From positions 50,391,119 through 50,455,118 of the forward strand of contig CM076192.1 in NCBI GenBank assembly GCA_038277395.1: 64,000 bases of DNA, given 5' to 3'. This DNA is from Dryocosmus kuriphilus (taxonomy: Eukaryota > Arthropoda > Insecta > Hymenoptera > Cynipidae). The translations under genes and the position numbers were made by a program. Positions 44,441 through 55,634 of the stretch are shown here, piece by piece. The notes beneath the pieces are model-generated. The model was given only the letters and a program-made list of their open reading frames with translations, had not been told where the DNA came from and made no database searches. Position 1 is the stretch's first letter. The number at the start of each line of letters is the position of its first letter.

Positions 44441-45763
44441 CAGCTGGAATTTTCAATAATTTGTTTGCAAACTCAGCCAATTCGGGGCTTTCTTTTTCCA
44501 CTATACTCCAAAATGTTGTTGCTGAAGTGATATTTTTATCAAACAGTTTCCTAAACATTCCAAGTCCGTCTTTATAAGCTGCTAACTGATCTAACCCTTT
44601 TACATCGATGTTATTATCTAATAACAAATTGCAAGTCTGAGCCAGTTGTTCGTCAGCCAGTTTGCGTCCTCGACATTTTGGATGTAAGAGATTCGCAGTT
44701 AAACAAGCTGCATGCATAATTTCGCTTTTGTATTGTTCGAAAGCCATCGTAACAAAAACACTATTAGAGTTTGAGCTAAAGTTTATCCAATTTCTACTGC
44801 ATCGGCCATCGAACAATCCTTCTTTTAAAAACTTTGAATTAATTTGGCCAATGTAGCATCGTTTTCATAAAGCTTCCGAACTTTTGATTCTAAGGTTTGA
44901 TCAAAGAGTAACGTTGTAATATTGTTGGAATTGAACTTATGTTCACTTTCACCCGCTATTTTTCGCAATGCTTTCAAATTTTCTGAAGAAAAGGAATACA
45001 ATTGAAAGTGATCGATCCAAGACTCATTAAAATCTTTTGATCCAATAAAACCTTCTCTAATATTGTGAATCACCTTTTCTGACAGATAGTCGCTGTATAA
45101 ACATTCATCAAAAATATCACTAGCTTTACAAAATAAATTACCATCTGCTATTGATTAGGCTATACAATTTGCCAGTTTAACATTGCATTTCAAAAGAAAC
45201 ATATCCGAAACATCATTATTTAAAACCAAACTTTCTTTTGAAATAAGAGCAAAAACATCTAAGCAATGCTCATTTTTTGCCAAACCAATAGCTTCAACAA
45301 CAGCTTTTCGTATGCATTCATTTTCACCGTCTCCAACACTTACTGGAAATCATTTGAGGAAAACAGGTTCACAGAACTCAACAACCTTCGCTTGTTGTTA
45401 TGCACCTTCAGATCCAAGATTATAATTCCAGGAGAATTTTCGTAATTATCGACGCGTTTACTAAATTTCTCGAAAGCCGTTATTGAGTAGATTAGAAGAC
45501 ATTGTTGTACAATTAGGCAAAGTATAACCCGGTCGCAAAATCTTTATAAAATTAATAAAATAGTCTGATTCAACAATATCAAAATCTATTTTACAGCCTA
45601 GAAAGAGTTTTCCTAGTGCTTCGTCGATTTTTGTCTTTTCTTTGTCATCTACCGTATCTATGAAGGATTTCAATCTACGTTGTTTTACAACAGAAGTTCT
45701 AGAGCTTTTCTTCATTTCAGGGTTGCTGACCTTCGTATCCTGAAGAGCTATTGCTGGACAAAT
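44441..45763 (-). pseudogene. hAT transposase pseudogene (copy B)
   Basis: Counterpart of 21126-22479. DUF659 part 45715-45461; C-terminal part 44816-44277, with a separate upstream piece 45073-44825. A 28-bp deletion near 44894 and an A-run change near 44829 fragment it further than copy A. Confidence 0.72.
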
Positions 45764-46832
45764 CTGAAAAATTAGTGTAATGTTTTTTTAAATTTTTGTT
45801 TCAAATATATCAACTATAGATTATTTTTTATATTTCTCATGGGCCAAGGTATTGTATAAAAATAAATGTATCATGTATTTTTAACATTCATATTAATAAA
45901 CAGAATTTGAATTCAGTAAGATCAAATTCATATGTCCTAGATATATAATGTATAAGACTATATATGGAAAAAAAATTATAAATGCAACCCGCCATGCCGC
46001 CAAATAATGGAAAAAGACATGTTACAGGGGTATTTTTTAAATTGCGCGCGCTGATGTCGCATTTCATTGGTCGGTTTGATGAAGACTTGATACATGGGTG
46101 TCGTCATAGGATAACCACAGATAACCATCAGAGTCCGTCATCAACTGAGGTGTTTACAAAATTGAGAACCTCGTATGTACTTAAGTTTATTGTTAAACCA
46201 GTACAAAATAATAATGAAATGATAATAAAAACCTTTAAAATCGTGCGAAAATATGAAAATGTAGATGAGTTAAAAAATTGAAGTTGATCTCGATTATTGT
46301 TGTGACGTGAAGTGCATTCTATCGGTTTGTGAGGTTATGTTTTACACATTTGACACATTTGAGTGTAAACATTGAGTGATATCGTTGGATGGATTGCAGT
46401 TTATGCAAGTAAATATCATTCTATTTCTGGTACTTTATTATGGAAAAAATAGAGTAATTTTCAAGACTTGAATGTAAAAAGTTTAATTCTTTGGTTTTGA
46501 AAATTTTAATTTGGAACGTTTATATAGTTTGAAAACGTAAAATTGTGAATTATTTCAAGCAGCCAAGTAGTCATGCACTTTCACTTTTGAAAGAATTTAA
46601 AATTCAATACTTTTAGTTTAAAATATACCAAATTGTTTGGTTTTATGTGAATGTAATTTTTCTCAAAATTATATAATTTGGAAATCAAGGCCTTCAAAGT
46701 TAAATACATTTCAATTAATAACGTTCACTTCCATAAATTTAACAAATTTTAAACCCGAATTTGTTTGAAAACTGGGGTAGATCCAGGAAATGTAGTTCAA
46801 AATGCAATTAAAATATTTGTTTTGTATTTCAG

Positions 46833-47911
46833 ACACTGTCTTTGCAGCCGATCAGCTAACGGATTCTTTGTTTAGTTTTAATCCTCACATTGTAGATGTG
46901 AAGCACATCCTTTCTATCCAAAATCAATATGTACATGGGAGGAATGGATTTCGACTATGTTGGAAACAATCTGTATTGGTCCAACACAGAATTTAATTCT
47001 ATCGAAGTCTACAGTATGAACACGGGAATGAAATTAGATATTCCATTTCAGAACTTATTTTTCAGAATTTATTACATTCCATTTTTCTTTATTTTTTTAA
47101 AAAACATTTCAGATTATTTACAACTTTTTTAAATTTCATAATAATGTATGTTGTGTTTCAACTGAAGAATAAAGAATACCATATTACAAAAATGGATATG
47201 GCCGGATTGTCCAAATCGGAAGCTTTCGTCATAAAGAATAAATTAATTAGACCCAGCATATCTCTCGCTTATGATTTTGAAAAAGAGATATTATATTGGG
47301 CCGATGAAGGCACTGGACGAATCGACAGTATTTCCCAAAATGGTTTCTATACACAAAATTGAAAAATTTATAGAAATAGTCGAGGCGTAAAATTGTAAAT
47401 TGAAGACTAGAAATGTAAAAAATGATAAATTAGTAGTTATTGAATCTTGAATTTTAAGAGGGCAACTTAAAAAAAAAATTATATTTCTGATTGCAATAGA
47501 ATTGAGATCAATGCTAAATAAAATAATCAATTTTCAGATGATGATCAAAAGCTTTTTCGCACTGGACTGTGGAACTCACCAAACCCGTAAGCCTATCAAT
47601 TCTTGGAGGATTTGTATTTTGGACACAACGTGGATCCAAGCAATTATTCTGGAGTGATAAGAATAATGCTGTTTTGGTAAACAAAGCAATTAATATTCGT
47701 GAGTATTCGAAAATAGCAAGTTTTTTTTTTTTGAAATGCATCTATTTGTGTAATAATAAATTTCAAATTAATTCTTATATGTGTCGCTGACAATTTGTCT
47801 GTGATGCATTTGGTGTCTTTACACGGAAGGTCTGCAACAAAACTTGCTTCCAGCGTGTCACAGGGTTCTCTTTGTTCACACATCTGCATTGTAAAAATCG
47901 CTTTCGGCTTT
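46833..47911 (+). pseudogene. LRP-like (YWTD) captured fragment (copy B)
   Basis: As 23547-24615. A 7-8-base insertion (CTGTGGAA before CTCACC, near 47570) puts block 3 out of frame here. Confidence 0.65.
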
Positions 47912-48037
47912 GTAAGTAAAAATAAATTCTTTATGCATTTAAAATTAAAATCTAGATTAAGTTTCCATTTTTTCAATGTAACTTTCATTTTATCTCGTAT
48001 TTAATTTATCAATTTTTAATTTCACATTCCAGTTAAG

Positions 48038-49015
48038 CTATCGATATTGGAATTCGAACAAGTCACCTTCGGCAGCAATGCACGTACGAAGGCGCTTTTC
48101 GAATTCCACATTCGTGACTTTAAGAACCATATCCGCCGGAATTTCTCTAATAGTGTTCTCAATTCTATTTTGTAGATCTTCCCGGTTCATTAACCGTTCA
48201 TCCCCGTATAGTTTCGATTTTACGTATCCCCACAGGAAAAAGTCGAGGGGAGTTAAGGCTGGCGATCGCGGAGCCCATTCGACGAAGAGGCTGAATTTCC
48301 CAATCCAACGCCGGTTAAACATCTCGTTTAAAAGATCACGCACAACACGTGCTGTTTGTGCTGGGGCCCCGCCCTGCTGCCGAATTATCTCCTCCTGCAA
48401 CTGTAAGTTAATTTCTTAATGTAAAATTGTATTCTAACTTATAAAATAGACTATAACAAACTATTTAACTTACTTCTTCTCTGCCGTCCAAAGCTTGTAT
48501 CAATCCTGGGCCGATCTGTTCTATAATCAACTCCATGTATTTATCCGCTGTTAGTGTTCCTTCGATGAAAAAGGGTTTCCAATTACTTGCTCCTTCAGCA
48601 TAGTACCGCACCATACATTTAGGGAAACTGGATACTGCGAATGTGTTGGCACCACGAAGTATGGCTTGTGCTTGGACCAGAATCGCACGTGCGTCACATT
48701 TCGTGTCCCATCCAGTATGAAGATGCACTCGTCAGTGAATAAAATCCTTTGAGCGAAGTCTACATCGAGTTCCATTTTATCCACGAGATTCATGACCACT
48801 TCAAACCGCCTTTCATTGTCTGAAGCTTTAAGGATTTGTCCGTTCCTAGGTTTGTAGGGCAAATATTTTTCTTCCCTCAGAATGGACAGCACGGACGCTT
48901 GGCTGACATTGACTTCCCGAGCAATACCCCTCGACGTAGATCGCGGATTTAATTCAAATGCCGCACAGATTTGAACCCTCTTTTCCTCGGTGAGCACATA
49001 CTTTGTATGGCGATT
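48038..49015 (-). pseudogene. Tc1/mariner-type transposase, two exons (copy B)
   Basis: As 24742-25717, with the same intron and the same QQGGAPAQ change. Two extra T near 48577 break the first exon in this copy. Confidence 0.78.
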
Positions 49016-50357
49016 CTAAAAGTAAATTTTTATTTTTTATAATATGCATTTCATTTGTGTACTCCGTTTCATTTTACATCCTATTTCATTAAATTGCCTT
49101 TTGCCTTTAAAAAAAATATGAATCTTTTTTCTAATTTTTCAATTCATTTTACAGGGACATGCAGACGATCACTGGAGCTTTATTACATGCAGTCTAAGAA
49201 TGGACTTAATAAGGCAGTTTTAATTGAGGCAGTTTTAATTTAAATTGTTAAATTTTGTTGCGCATTTAATTAAAAATTATCCAACTATGAAGAATCTCAT
49301 TTGAAAATTTTATAATTTTTAACGCTTAAAGACTATTAAGTCCAGAATTCTACCCTAAAATTGCTAAGGCTTTCAATTTTAAATAAGAATGGATTTTGCA
49401 AATTTCAAGAAAGTGAAAGGGTGCAAAATTTATAAAATAGCTGAAATAGTTGACAAAAGGTGAATAGGTTTTTATCTAGAAGCTTTCAATCAATCTTTTT
49501 GGTTCCAAAATATTATTATTCTATTATTTTAAAACTTAAAGTATACTTTGTTAAATTTGTTAAATTTATGGAAATGAAACGTTATTAATTGAAATTTATT
49601 TAACTTTGAAGGCCTTTATTTCCAAATTATACAGTTTGGAGAAAAATTACATTTAAAACCAAACAATTTGGTATATTTTAAACTAAAAGTATAGAATTTT
49701 AAATTCTTTCAAAAGTGAAAGTGCATGACTATTTGGCTGCTTGAAATAATTCACAATTTTACGTTTTCAAACTATATAAACGTTCCAAATTAAATAATTA
49801 AAAATTTCAAGACCAAAAAATTGAACTTTTTACATTCAAGTCTTGAAAATTACACCATTTTTTCCATAATAAAGTACCAGAAATAGAATGATATTTGCTT
49901 ACATAAACTGCAATTCGTCCAACGATATCACCCAATTTTTACACTCAAATGTGTCAAATGTGTAAAACATAACCTCACAAAACGATAGAATGCACTTCCG
50001 ATCACAAAAATAATCGAGATCAACTTCAATTTTTTAACTCATCTACATTTCCCTATTTTCGCACAATTTTAAAGGTTTTTATTATCATTTCATTATTATT
50101 TTGTACTGGTTTAACAATAAACTAAAGTACATACGAGGTTCTCAATTCTGTAAACACCTCAGTTGATGACGGACTCTGATGGTTATCTGTGGTTATCCTA
50201 TGACGACACCCATGTATCAAGTCTTCATCAAACCGACCAATGAAATGCGACATCAGCGCGCGCAATTTAAAAAATACCTCTGTAACATGTCTTTTTCCAT
50301 TATTTGGCGGCATGGCGGGTTGCATTTATAATTTTTTCCCATATATGTAGTCTTATA

Positions 50358-50602
50358 CCGGCCGTTTACCCACTTATGTGATTTAATTATTTTTAAATTT
50401 AAATTAAATTAAATTAAATATTAATTTAAAAATTCATTCACAACGAATTGAAATCTTTTGAAAATCCTGACACTATTTAAATTCATTAAAATCACTTTAA
50501 ATACTTTAAAACTTTTTAAAATCCTGTAAAATCGTCTAAAACCCTTTAAAATCGCTTAAAACCCTTAGAAAGTTAAAAAATATTCTTTAAAATCTATTAA
50601 GA
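50358..50602 (-). repeat. 10-bp period AT array, left of mariner (copy B)
   Basis: Counterpart of 27062-27305. Confidence 0.7.
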
Positions 50603-50604
50603 TA

Positions 50605-51929
50605 CGAGGGCCTACCCAAAAGAAACCGAACTGATGTTGTGGGGAGCGGAGTTGTTGTAGTACCGGGTTTTTGCCGGTAGGTGCGTGTAGAGGCACTTTT
50701 CACCAGTTAGTATGCCAACTGCTATCACTGTGTAAGGTTGCATTTGGTGTGTGTAATTTTTTTTGTGACTGTTGCTTTGCGCGCTCGTCGTTTTTTGTGA
50801 TGGTTGATTTTCGTGATCAGCGTGCCAACGTGAGGTTTTGCTTCCTGCTCGGGAAAACGGGCACAGAAACTCTTCAAATGTTAAAAACGGCCTGCAAGGA
50901 TGATGCTATGGGAAAAACTCAAGTGTTCGAGTGGTTTTCTCGTTTTAAAAGTGGGGAAATGTCAATTGTCGATCAACCTCGCTCTGGACGTCCTTCGACG
51001 GCCCGAACCGACGAAAATGTTGAAAAAATTCGTGAAATCATCCTGGAAGATCGACGAAGGACCATCGAAGAAGTTGTGGAGAGAAATCTGGCGTGAGTTG
51101 GAGTTCAGCACAGAGAATTCTAAGTGAAGATTTGGGGATGAGAAGGGTGGCTGCAAAATTTGTTCCTCGACTGCTGACTGCAGAGCAAAAACAAGGCCGC
51201 GTGCAAGCATGCTCTGCTTTGAAGGAGGAATTCCAAAATGATCCAAACTTTTTTTCCAAGGTCATAACAGGTGACGAATCGTGGTGTTATGGATACGATC
51301 CTGAAACTAAGCAACAGTCAAGTCAATGGAAGACTCAAAATTCGCCTCGCCGTAAAAAAGCTCGTCAGGTGAGGTCAAACATTAAGGCGATGCTCATTTG
51401 TTTTTTCGATGTGAGAGGAGTCGTCCATTCAGAATTTGTTCCACCGGGTCAGACAGTTAATCAGGCATTTTACCTGGAAGTCTTGAAAAGATTGCGCAAC
51501 AGTTTACGACGGAAAAGGCCTGATTTGTGGCAGTCGGGGGACTGGTTTTTCCACCACGACAACGCCCCTGCTCACACAGCTCTTTCTGTGCGCCGATTTT
51601 TGACCATAAATAGCATGGCCACTGTTCCTCACCCACCCTATTCACCCGATTTAGCCCCCTGTGACTTTTTTTTATTCCCCCGAATGAAAAGGAACATGAA
51701 AGGAAAGCGTTTTGCGGACGTAGCTGAAGTGAAGGAAAAAACGACGGAGGCGCTGTCAAGCATCACAAAAGAGGAATTTAAAAAATGTTTCGAACAATGG
51801 AATAAAAGATTAGATAAGTGTATTGTCTCCAATGGAGAGTACTTTGAAGGAGATTAAATGTTTTTTGTAGAAAAATCAAAATAATAACTTTGTACAAAAG
51901 TAGTTCGGTTTCTTTTGGGTAGGCCCTCA
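50605..51929 (+). mobile_element. Mariner transposon (copy B)
   Basis: TA (50603-50604), TIR CGAGGGCCTACC..., complement TIR, TA (51930-51931). Duplicate of 27308-28630. Confidence 0.93.
50800..51857 (+). pseudogene. Mariner transposase (copy B, one frame break)
   Basis: ATG 50800 to stop 51855-51857. The frame is open except for an extra GA near 51081 (GTGGAGAGAAATC); copy A lacks it. The 254-codon run 51093-51857 carries all catalytic motifs (TGDESW, HHDNAPAHT, YSPDLAPCDFF). The underlying element is probably intact. Confidence 0.88.
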
Positions 51930-51931
51930 TA

Positions 51932-52620
51932 CTTTGAAACATTCTTAAGATCCCTTTAAATTCTTAAAAATCATTAGGAATCTTTTGTAATCCTTCAAAA
52001 TATTTTTAAATGCTTTATAATTTTTTGAAAATCCTTAAAATCTCTTGAAATCGTTTGAAATCCTTCCAAATTTTTAAAAATGTGTTTTGAAGTCTAGTAA
52101 AACAGTTTAAAATATGTTTAAAATTACTTCAAATTCTTACAATTCATTTGAAATCACTTGAGTTCTTTGAAAATATTTTGTAATGCCTTTATGTGTCTCA
52201 CAAATTTTCAAAAATCTCTTGAAATCATTGAAAGTTTCTTGGAGATTCCTTGAAATTTTTCCGATTTATTCAAAATAACTTCAAATCTTTTGGAAACCTT
52301 CAAAGTCTTTAAATTCTTTTAAAATTCTTTAAAATTATTTAATATCATTTTATGTAGTTTAAAATCCATTAAAATCACTTTTAAAATCTTCAAAATCTCT
52401 TTAAATCTCTTAAAATCTGTTGAATATTTTAAAAATACTCAAAAATATTTTAACAAACATTTAAGTCTCCTTAGAATTTCCTTAAATTCTTTAAAATCAT
52501 TCCAAACCTCTTAAAATACTTCAGTGTAGTTCAGAATTGTTTCAAATCTCTTGAAATCCCTGAAAGTCACTTAAAATCGTTTAAAAATACATTGAAATTT
52601 TAAAAAATATTTTACAATCT
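51932..52620 (-). repeat. 10-bp period AT array, right of mariner (copy B)
   Basis: Counterpart of 28633-29325. Confidence 0.7.
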
Positions 52621-53380
52621 ATTAAAACACGTGCGTCATGCAATGGTTAAGGTGTAAGCCTTACCCAAGCCTTGCAAAGGCAAATTGTGTATGGAATGCA
52701 TTAATCGAGGAGGTTACTATTTCGGGTAATTCAAAAATTTCAAGGCGCTTGCAGTTTTACAAGGTTACAATTTCAATTTAAAAAAATGTTTTTTACAAAA
52801 TTTTTTTAATATATACTTCAAAAAGTAAGTGCTGTGCATTTTTTTTCATATACAAAGTCCGCACAATCATTTTTCGTCTTTATTTTGTGTTATGACAGTG
52901 ATTAAATTAAAATTTTGATTTGAAATTCGCGCGTACTTTAGGACTTCCGATTCCGGTTTGGCCGGATACCGGCTAGCCAGTGAAACATCGGAGCGGGCTT
53001 TGGCTCAACTCTGCCATGAGGAACGGACACTTAAAGCGCGGCGCAGATGTCGCCACACTGTAAAAAATTTTTGTGTATTTTTACCACCATAAACGTAGGC
53101 TCGATTATTACCCATTAACTGCGTACGACAATCACGACTGCTAGGGACATTACTTTAAGTTTATGTGAAATCACAACTCGCATATGTGAATTTTACAATC
53201 GACATGAAATTTTTAGGTTATGGTAATTTTCCTGAATTAATGGTAGGAAATTTCCAGCACCTCATAATTTTCGTATTAAACAGTAATATTACTTTGAGGC
53301 AACAGGAATTTGAATAAAAAGATACTTTCTTTTATAATTTAATGATAACAATATTTATATAGAACAAAGATATTTAAATT
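52621..53380. other. Unassigned sequence with tRNA-like A box (copy B)
   Basis: Counterpart of 29326-30078. A-box-like ATGCAATGGTTAAGGTG at about 52639. This is the end of the duplicated stretch; from 53381 the sequence is unique. Confidence 0.5.
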
Positions 53381-54111
53381 TTATTTATAAATAATTATTT
53401 TAATTACATATCAATTAAATTAACTAAAAGCAGCTAAAAGTAAAGCTCTTCGATCGATCCATCACTTGATACGTATACCGAGTGGAATCTGGAAAAATGC
53501 AAGTGATGATTATAGTTACATAGTTTGCATTTTCTGAATGTTTTCTATTAAAATATAATGATTAAAAGGAATAATATATTACAAATAATTACCTTGATTA
53601 ATTTAAGTTATTTTAAGTAAGGAAATGTGAAGCATCCAATTTCGATTTACACCACGTCTTGGATAATCTATTCTGAAAATATACGAGAATAGTTTGATAT
53701 TATGTTCTTATATACACTATTCAAAAAATTAACGGAAACTTTAAATTGCTTAGTTTGGTTAGGCCGCCTGCGGTTTTTCCCCAAAATGAATAATTAAGTT
53801 GCACAGAAAACTTATGCATACTGAGACAGTTTGGAAATTTATTAATATACCGAATTTATTTCACTTATTACCTTCACAATATTGCTTCTTAATATTCTTT
53901 TTTTAACATATATAATGGTTGTTTCCGATATTTCGCTCTGAGCTCGCTGCGGTGCTCATTCTATTTTATATATGTGTTTGAACATCTTGTCTTGTGAATG
54001 AGCATTAATGTGGAAATTGTAAATGGCGTCAGGTGGCGTCCATTTTGTACACGTCGGTATGCTGGTATGTAGTGTTGTTGATTTCGTAACAAGATCACGA
54101 ATTTTAACATC
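53381..54111. other. AT-rich unique sequence
   Basis: No convincing gene. TATACACTATTCAAAAAATT at about 53711 resembles the outer end of some Tc1-like inverted repeats, but no partner end is found. A minus-strand 75-codon frame (53956-54183) overlaps the gene candidate below and is probably a shadow. Confidence 0.4.
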
Positions 54112-54381
54112 ATGAGTGTCAAAGGAATCATCGTTGATGAGAATTATACGATGATCCGACAGGACGGCAAAGTTCATTGCCAAGTAGGTTTTGGAAATGG
54201 TACGTAATATAAAGACTACATTTTTAACCTGACGTTTAGAATAACATAAAAACTACATAGCCACTTATTATTTTTTTGTAATTCAGAAGTAATTACATTC
54301 TCCTTACAGGAAACATACGGATCCAGTTCGTGGAGGAGGAATTCTTGCAATTGAGTTCCGAAGCAGTTGCTGGTGGGTCAG
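54112..54381 (+). CDS. Candidate host gene, first two exons, unknown function
   Basis: Exon 1 runs from ATG 54112 to 54199 (MSVKGIIVDENYTMIRQDGK...) with donor ATG/GTACGT. Exon 2 is 54310-54381, acceptor CTTACAG/GAAAC, donor CAG/GTTTGT. The 110-bp intron joins in frame (phase 1), giving about 53 residues including NIRIQFVEEEFLQLSSEAV. The coding composition is clearly different from its AT-rich surroundings. I do not recognise the family. Downstream exons may lie beyond the repeats, or the gene may be broken by them. It could be a chance pair of splice sites, but agreement of frame and signals argues for a real gene. Confidence 0.4.
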
Positions 54382-54761
54382 GTTTGTATTTTATTGAGTG
54401 AAAATAAAGTTATTTTATTAATTGAATTTCATATTTCCATTATTCGATGGACGTCAAACACCGTTCAATTAGGAAATTGCCTTTCGAAGATCCATTGAAC
54501 ACTTGAGGTATGTAATCGAAGACTGAATGGTTCCTTTAAAAGTTTTGAATGGACGTCAAACACCGTTCGATTAAGAAATTGCATTTCGAAGATCCATCGA
54601 ACACTGTTTACTAATATTTAATTTTACAATAAAATATTTACAATACATTACAATATTTAACAATGTTTCAAGTGTGTCCTAAGATTTTTTTTTGCTAAAA
54701 TTGGTTTGATAGTTTTAAAATAGCTGTCATTTCAAAAAATTTTAAGAGTCAACTAAATCCA
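54382..54761. repeat. Direct repeat of a 58-bp block, and AT-rich spacer
   Basis: ATGGACGTCAAACACCGTTC followed by ..GAAATTGC.TTTCGAAGATCC recurs at 54446-54504 and 54549-54606 (about 103 bp apart). Each block ends TCCATYGAAC, the near-complement of its start, so each can form a hairpin. Confidence 0.6.
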
Positions 54762-55187
54762 GTGTGTATAGTATATGAATCTTTAGAGAGGTGTTTAGTC
54801 GAAAGGATAAACTCAATTGAATCTTATACTTTTCAGATTATTGAATCCTTAGATACTGAGCAATGCTTTCAAGATTCACAAAACTTATCAGGCACAAACT
54901 TAGAACGATTTGCAAATATCCTGATAAATTTAACACTTCCCACTCTCGTTTTGAGAAAGGCAGGCGCACCAGCTTTGCTCCAAAGTAATTTGGCAGTTCG
55001 GCACGAAAGCGTTTTACTTTCAACGACGATGTTAACTCAAGCGAAAAAGTTGAGAACCCTCCATTTCGTTGGCATTTCAACATTTTTCGTTCAACGTTTC
55101 TGTGAAGGATGTGGAATTGAATCATTTCAAGATATTCCTGCCGGAAGATGTTTGATTTGCCTGCATGTTATCCAAGACTCGGGATGA
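54762..55187 (+). CDS. Unassigned ORF, possible host exon
   Basis: 141-codon frame. An acceptor-like TATACTTTTCAG at about 54824-54835 precedes IIESLDTEQCFQDSQNLSG, and the middle (LTLPTLVLRKAGAPALLQSN and AVRHESVLLSTTML) looks like amphipathic helical repeat protein. I have a weak impression of a large helical-repeat scaffold such as the Urb1/Npa1 family, not enough to name it. The upstream part 54762-54835 is probably intron. The end of the exon is unclear. Confidence 0.35.
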   Translation: MCIVYESLERCLVERINSIESYTFQIIESLDTEQCFQDSQNLSGTNLERFANILINLTLPTLVLRKAGAPALLQSNLAVRHESVLLSTTMLTQAKKLRTLHFVGISTFFVQRFCEGCGIESFQDIPAGRCLICLHVIQDSG

Positions 55188-55519
55188 TACCAGGTGGGCT
55201 GGCATGCCTACAGAATGCTCGAGGTCGTTGTCAACCCCATAGAGGAGGTACCTGTCCGGTTCCGGGTGGTAAACCATCGTACCGAGCCACCATTTGGAAT
55301 TTTTTTCTGGGTTGAGGTGAACCAGGTGGAGGAGGTACGTGATATTAATTTAGGGATGGAACATCGAAAGAAAACATCCATGTTGACATCGATGTTACCA
55401 TCGGCACCTAAACATCGATGTCAGAAAAACATCGACCACAAAACATAGATGATTGTTCGATATCGATGTTTTTTTTTTAATTTCGTGAAAATTGTCATAG
55501 TTCAAGAAAAAACGCTGCA
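55188..55519. other. Spacer with CATCGATG motif cluster
   Basis: After a GC-richer stretch with GGAGGTAC repeats (55230-55340), the block 55363-55472 contains at least six AACATCGA / CATCGATGT motifs in both orientations. No gene. Confidence 0.5.
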
Positions 55520-55634
55520 TACGAGGGCCTACCCAAAAGAAACCGAACTACTTTTGTACAAAGTTATTATTTTGATTTTTCTACAAAAAACATTTAATCT
55601 CCTTCAAAGTACTCTCCATTGGAGACAATACACT

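Larger units (their letters stand above)
45951..50357. mobile_element. Long-TIR transposon with LRP exons (copy B)
   Basis: Counterpart of 22666-27061: TIRs about 45953-46752 and 49550-50355, LRP-like blocks 46833-47911, transposase 48038-49015. Confidence 0.65.
30579..53380 (+). repeat. Copy B: near-identical repeat of 7247-30078
   Basis: Collinear with 7247-30078 (22832 against 22802 bp). Differences are mainly homopolymer lengths plus a few substitutions and short indels (28 bp near 44894, 7-8 bp near 47570, a replaced stretch near 39330). Most likely the overlapping end of the next contig or the other haplotype rather than a second locus. Individual features are listed below with what differs. 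Confidence 0.9.

Noticed and set aside
7247..53380. Genuine tandem segmental duplication
   Set aside because: Both copies terminate at the gap without unique flank, and many differences are homopolymer lengths; overlap of contigs is simpler. Not fully excluded without reads.
53956..54183. Minus-strand 75-codon ORF
   Set aside because: Overlaps the better-supported plus-strand exon at 54112 and has no domain.
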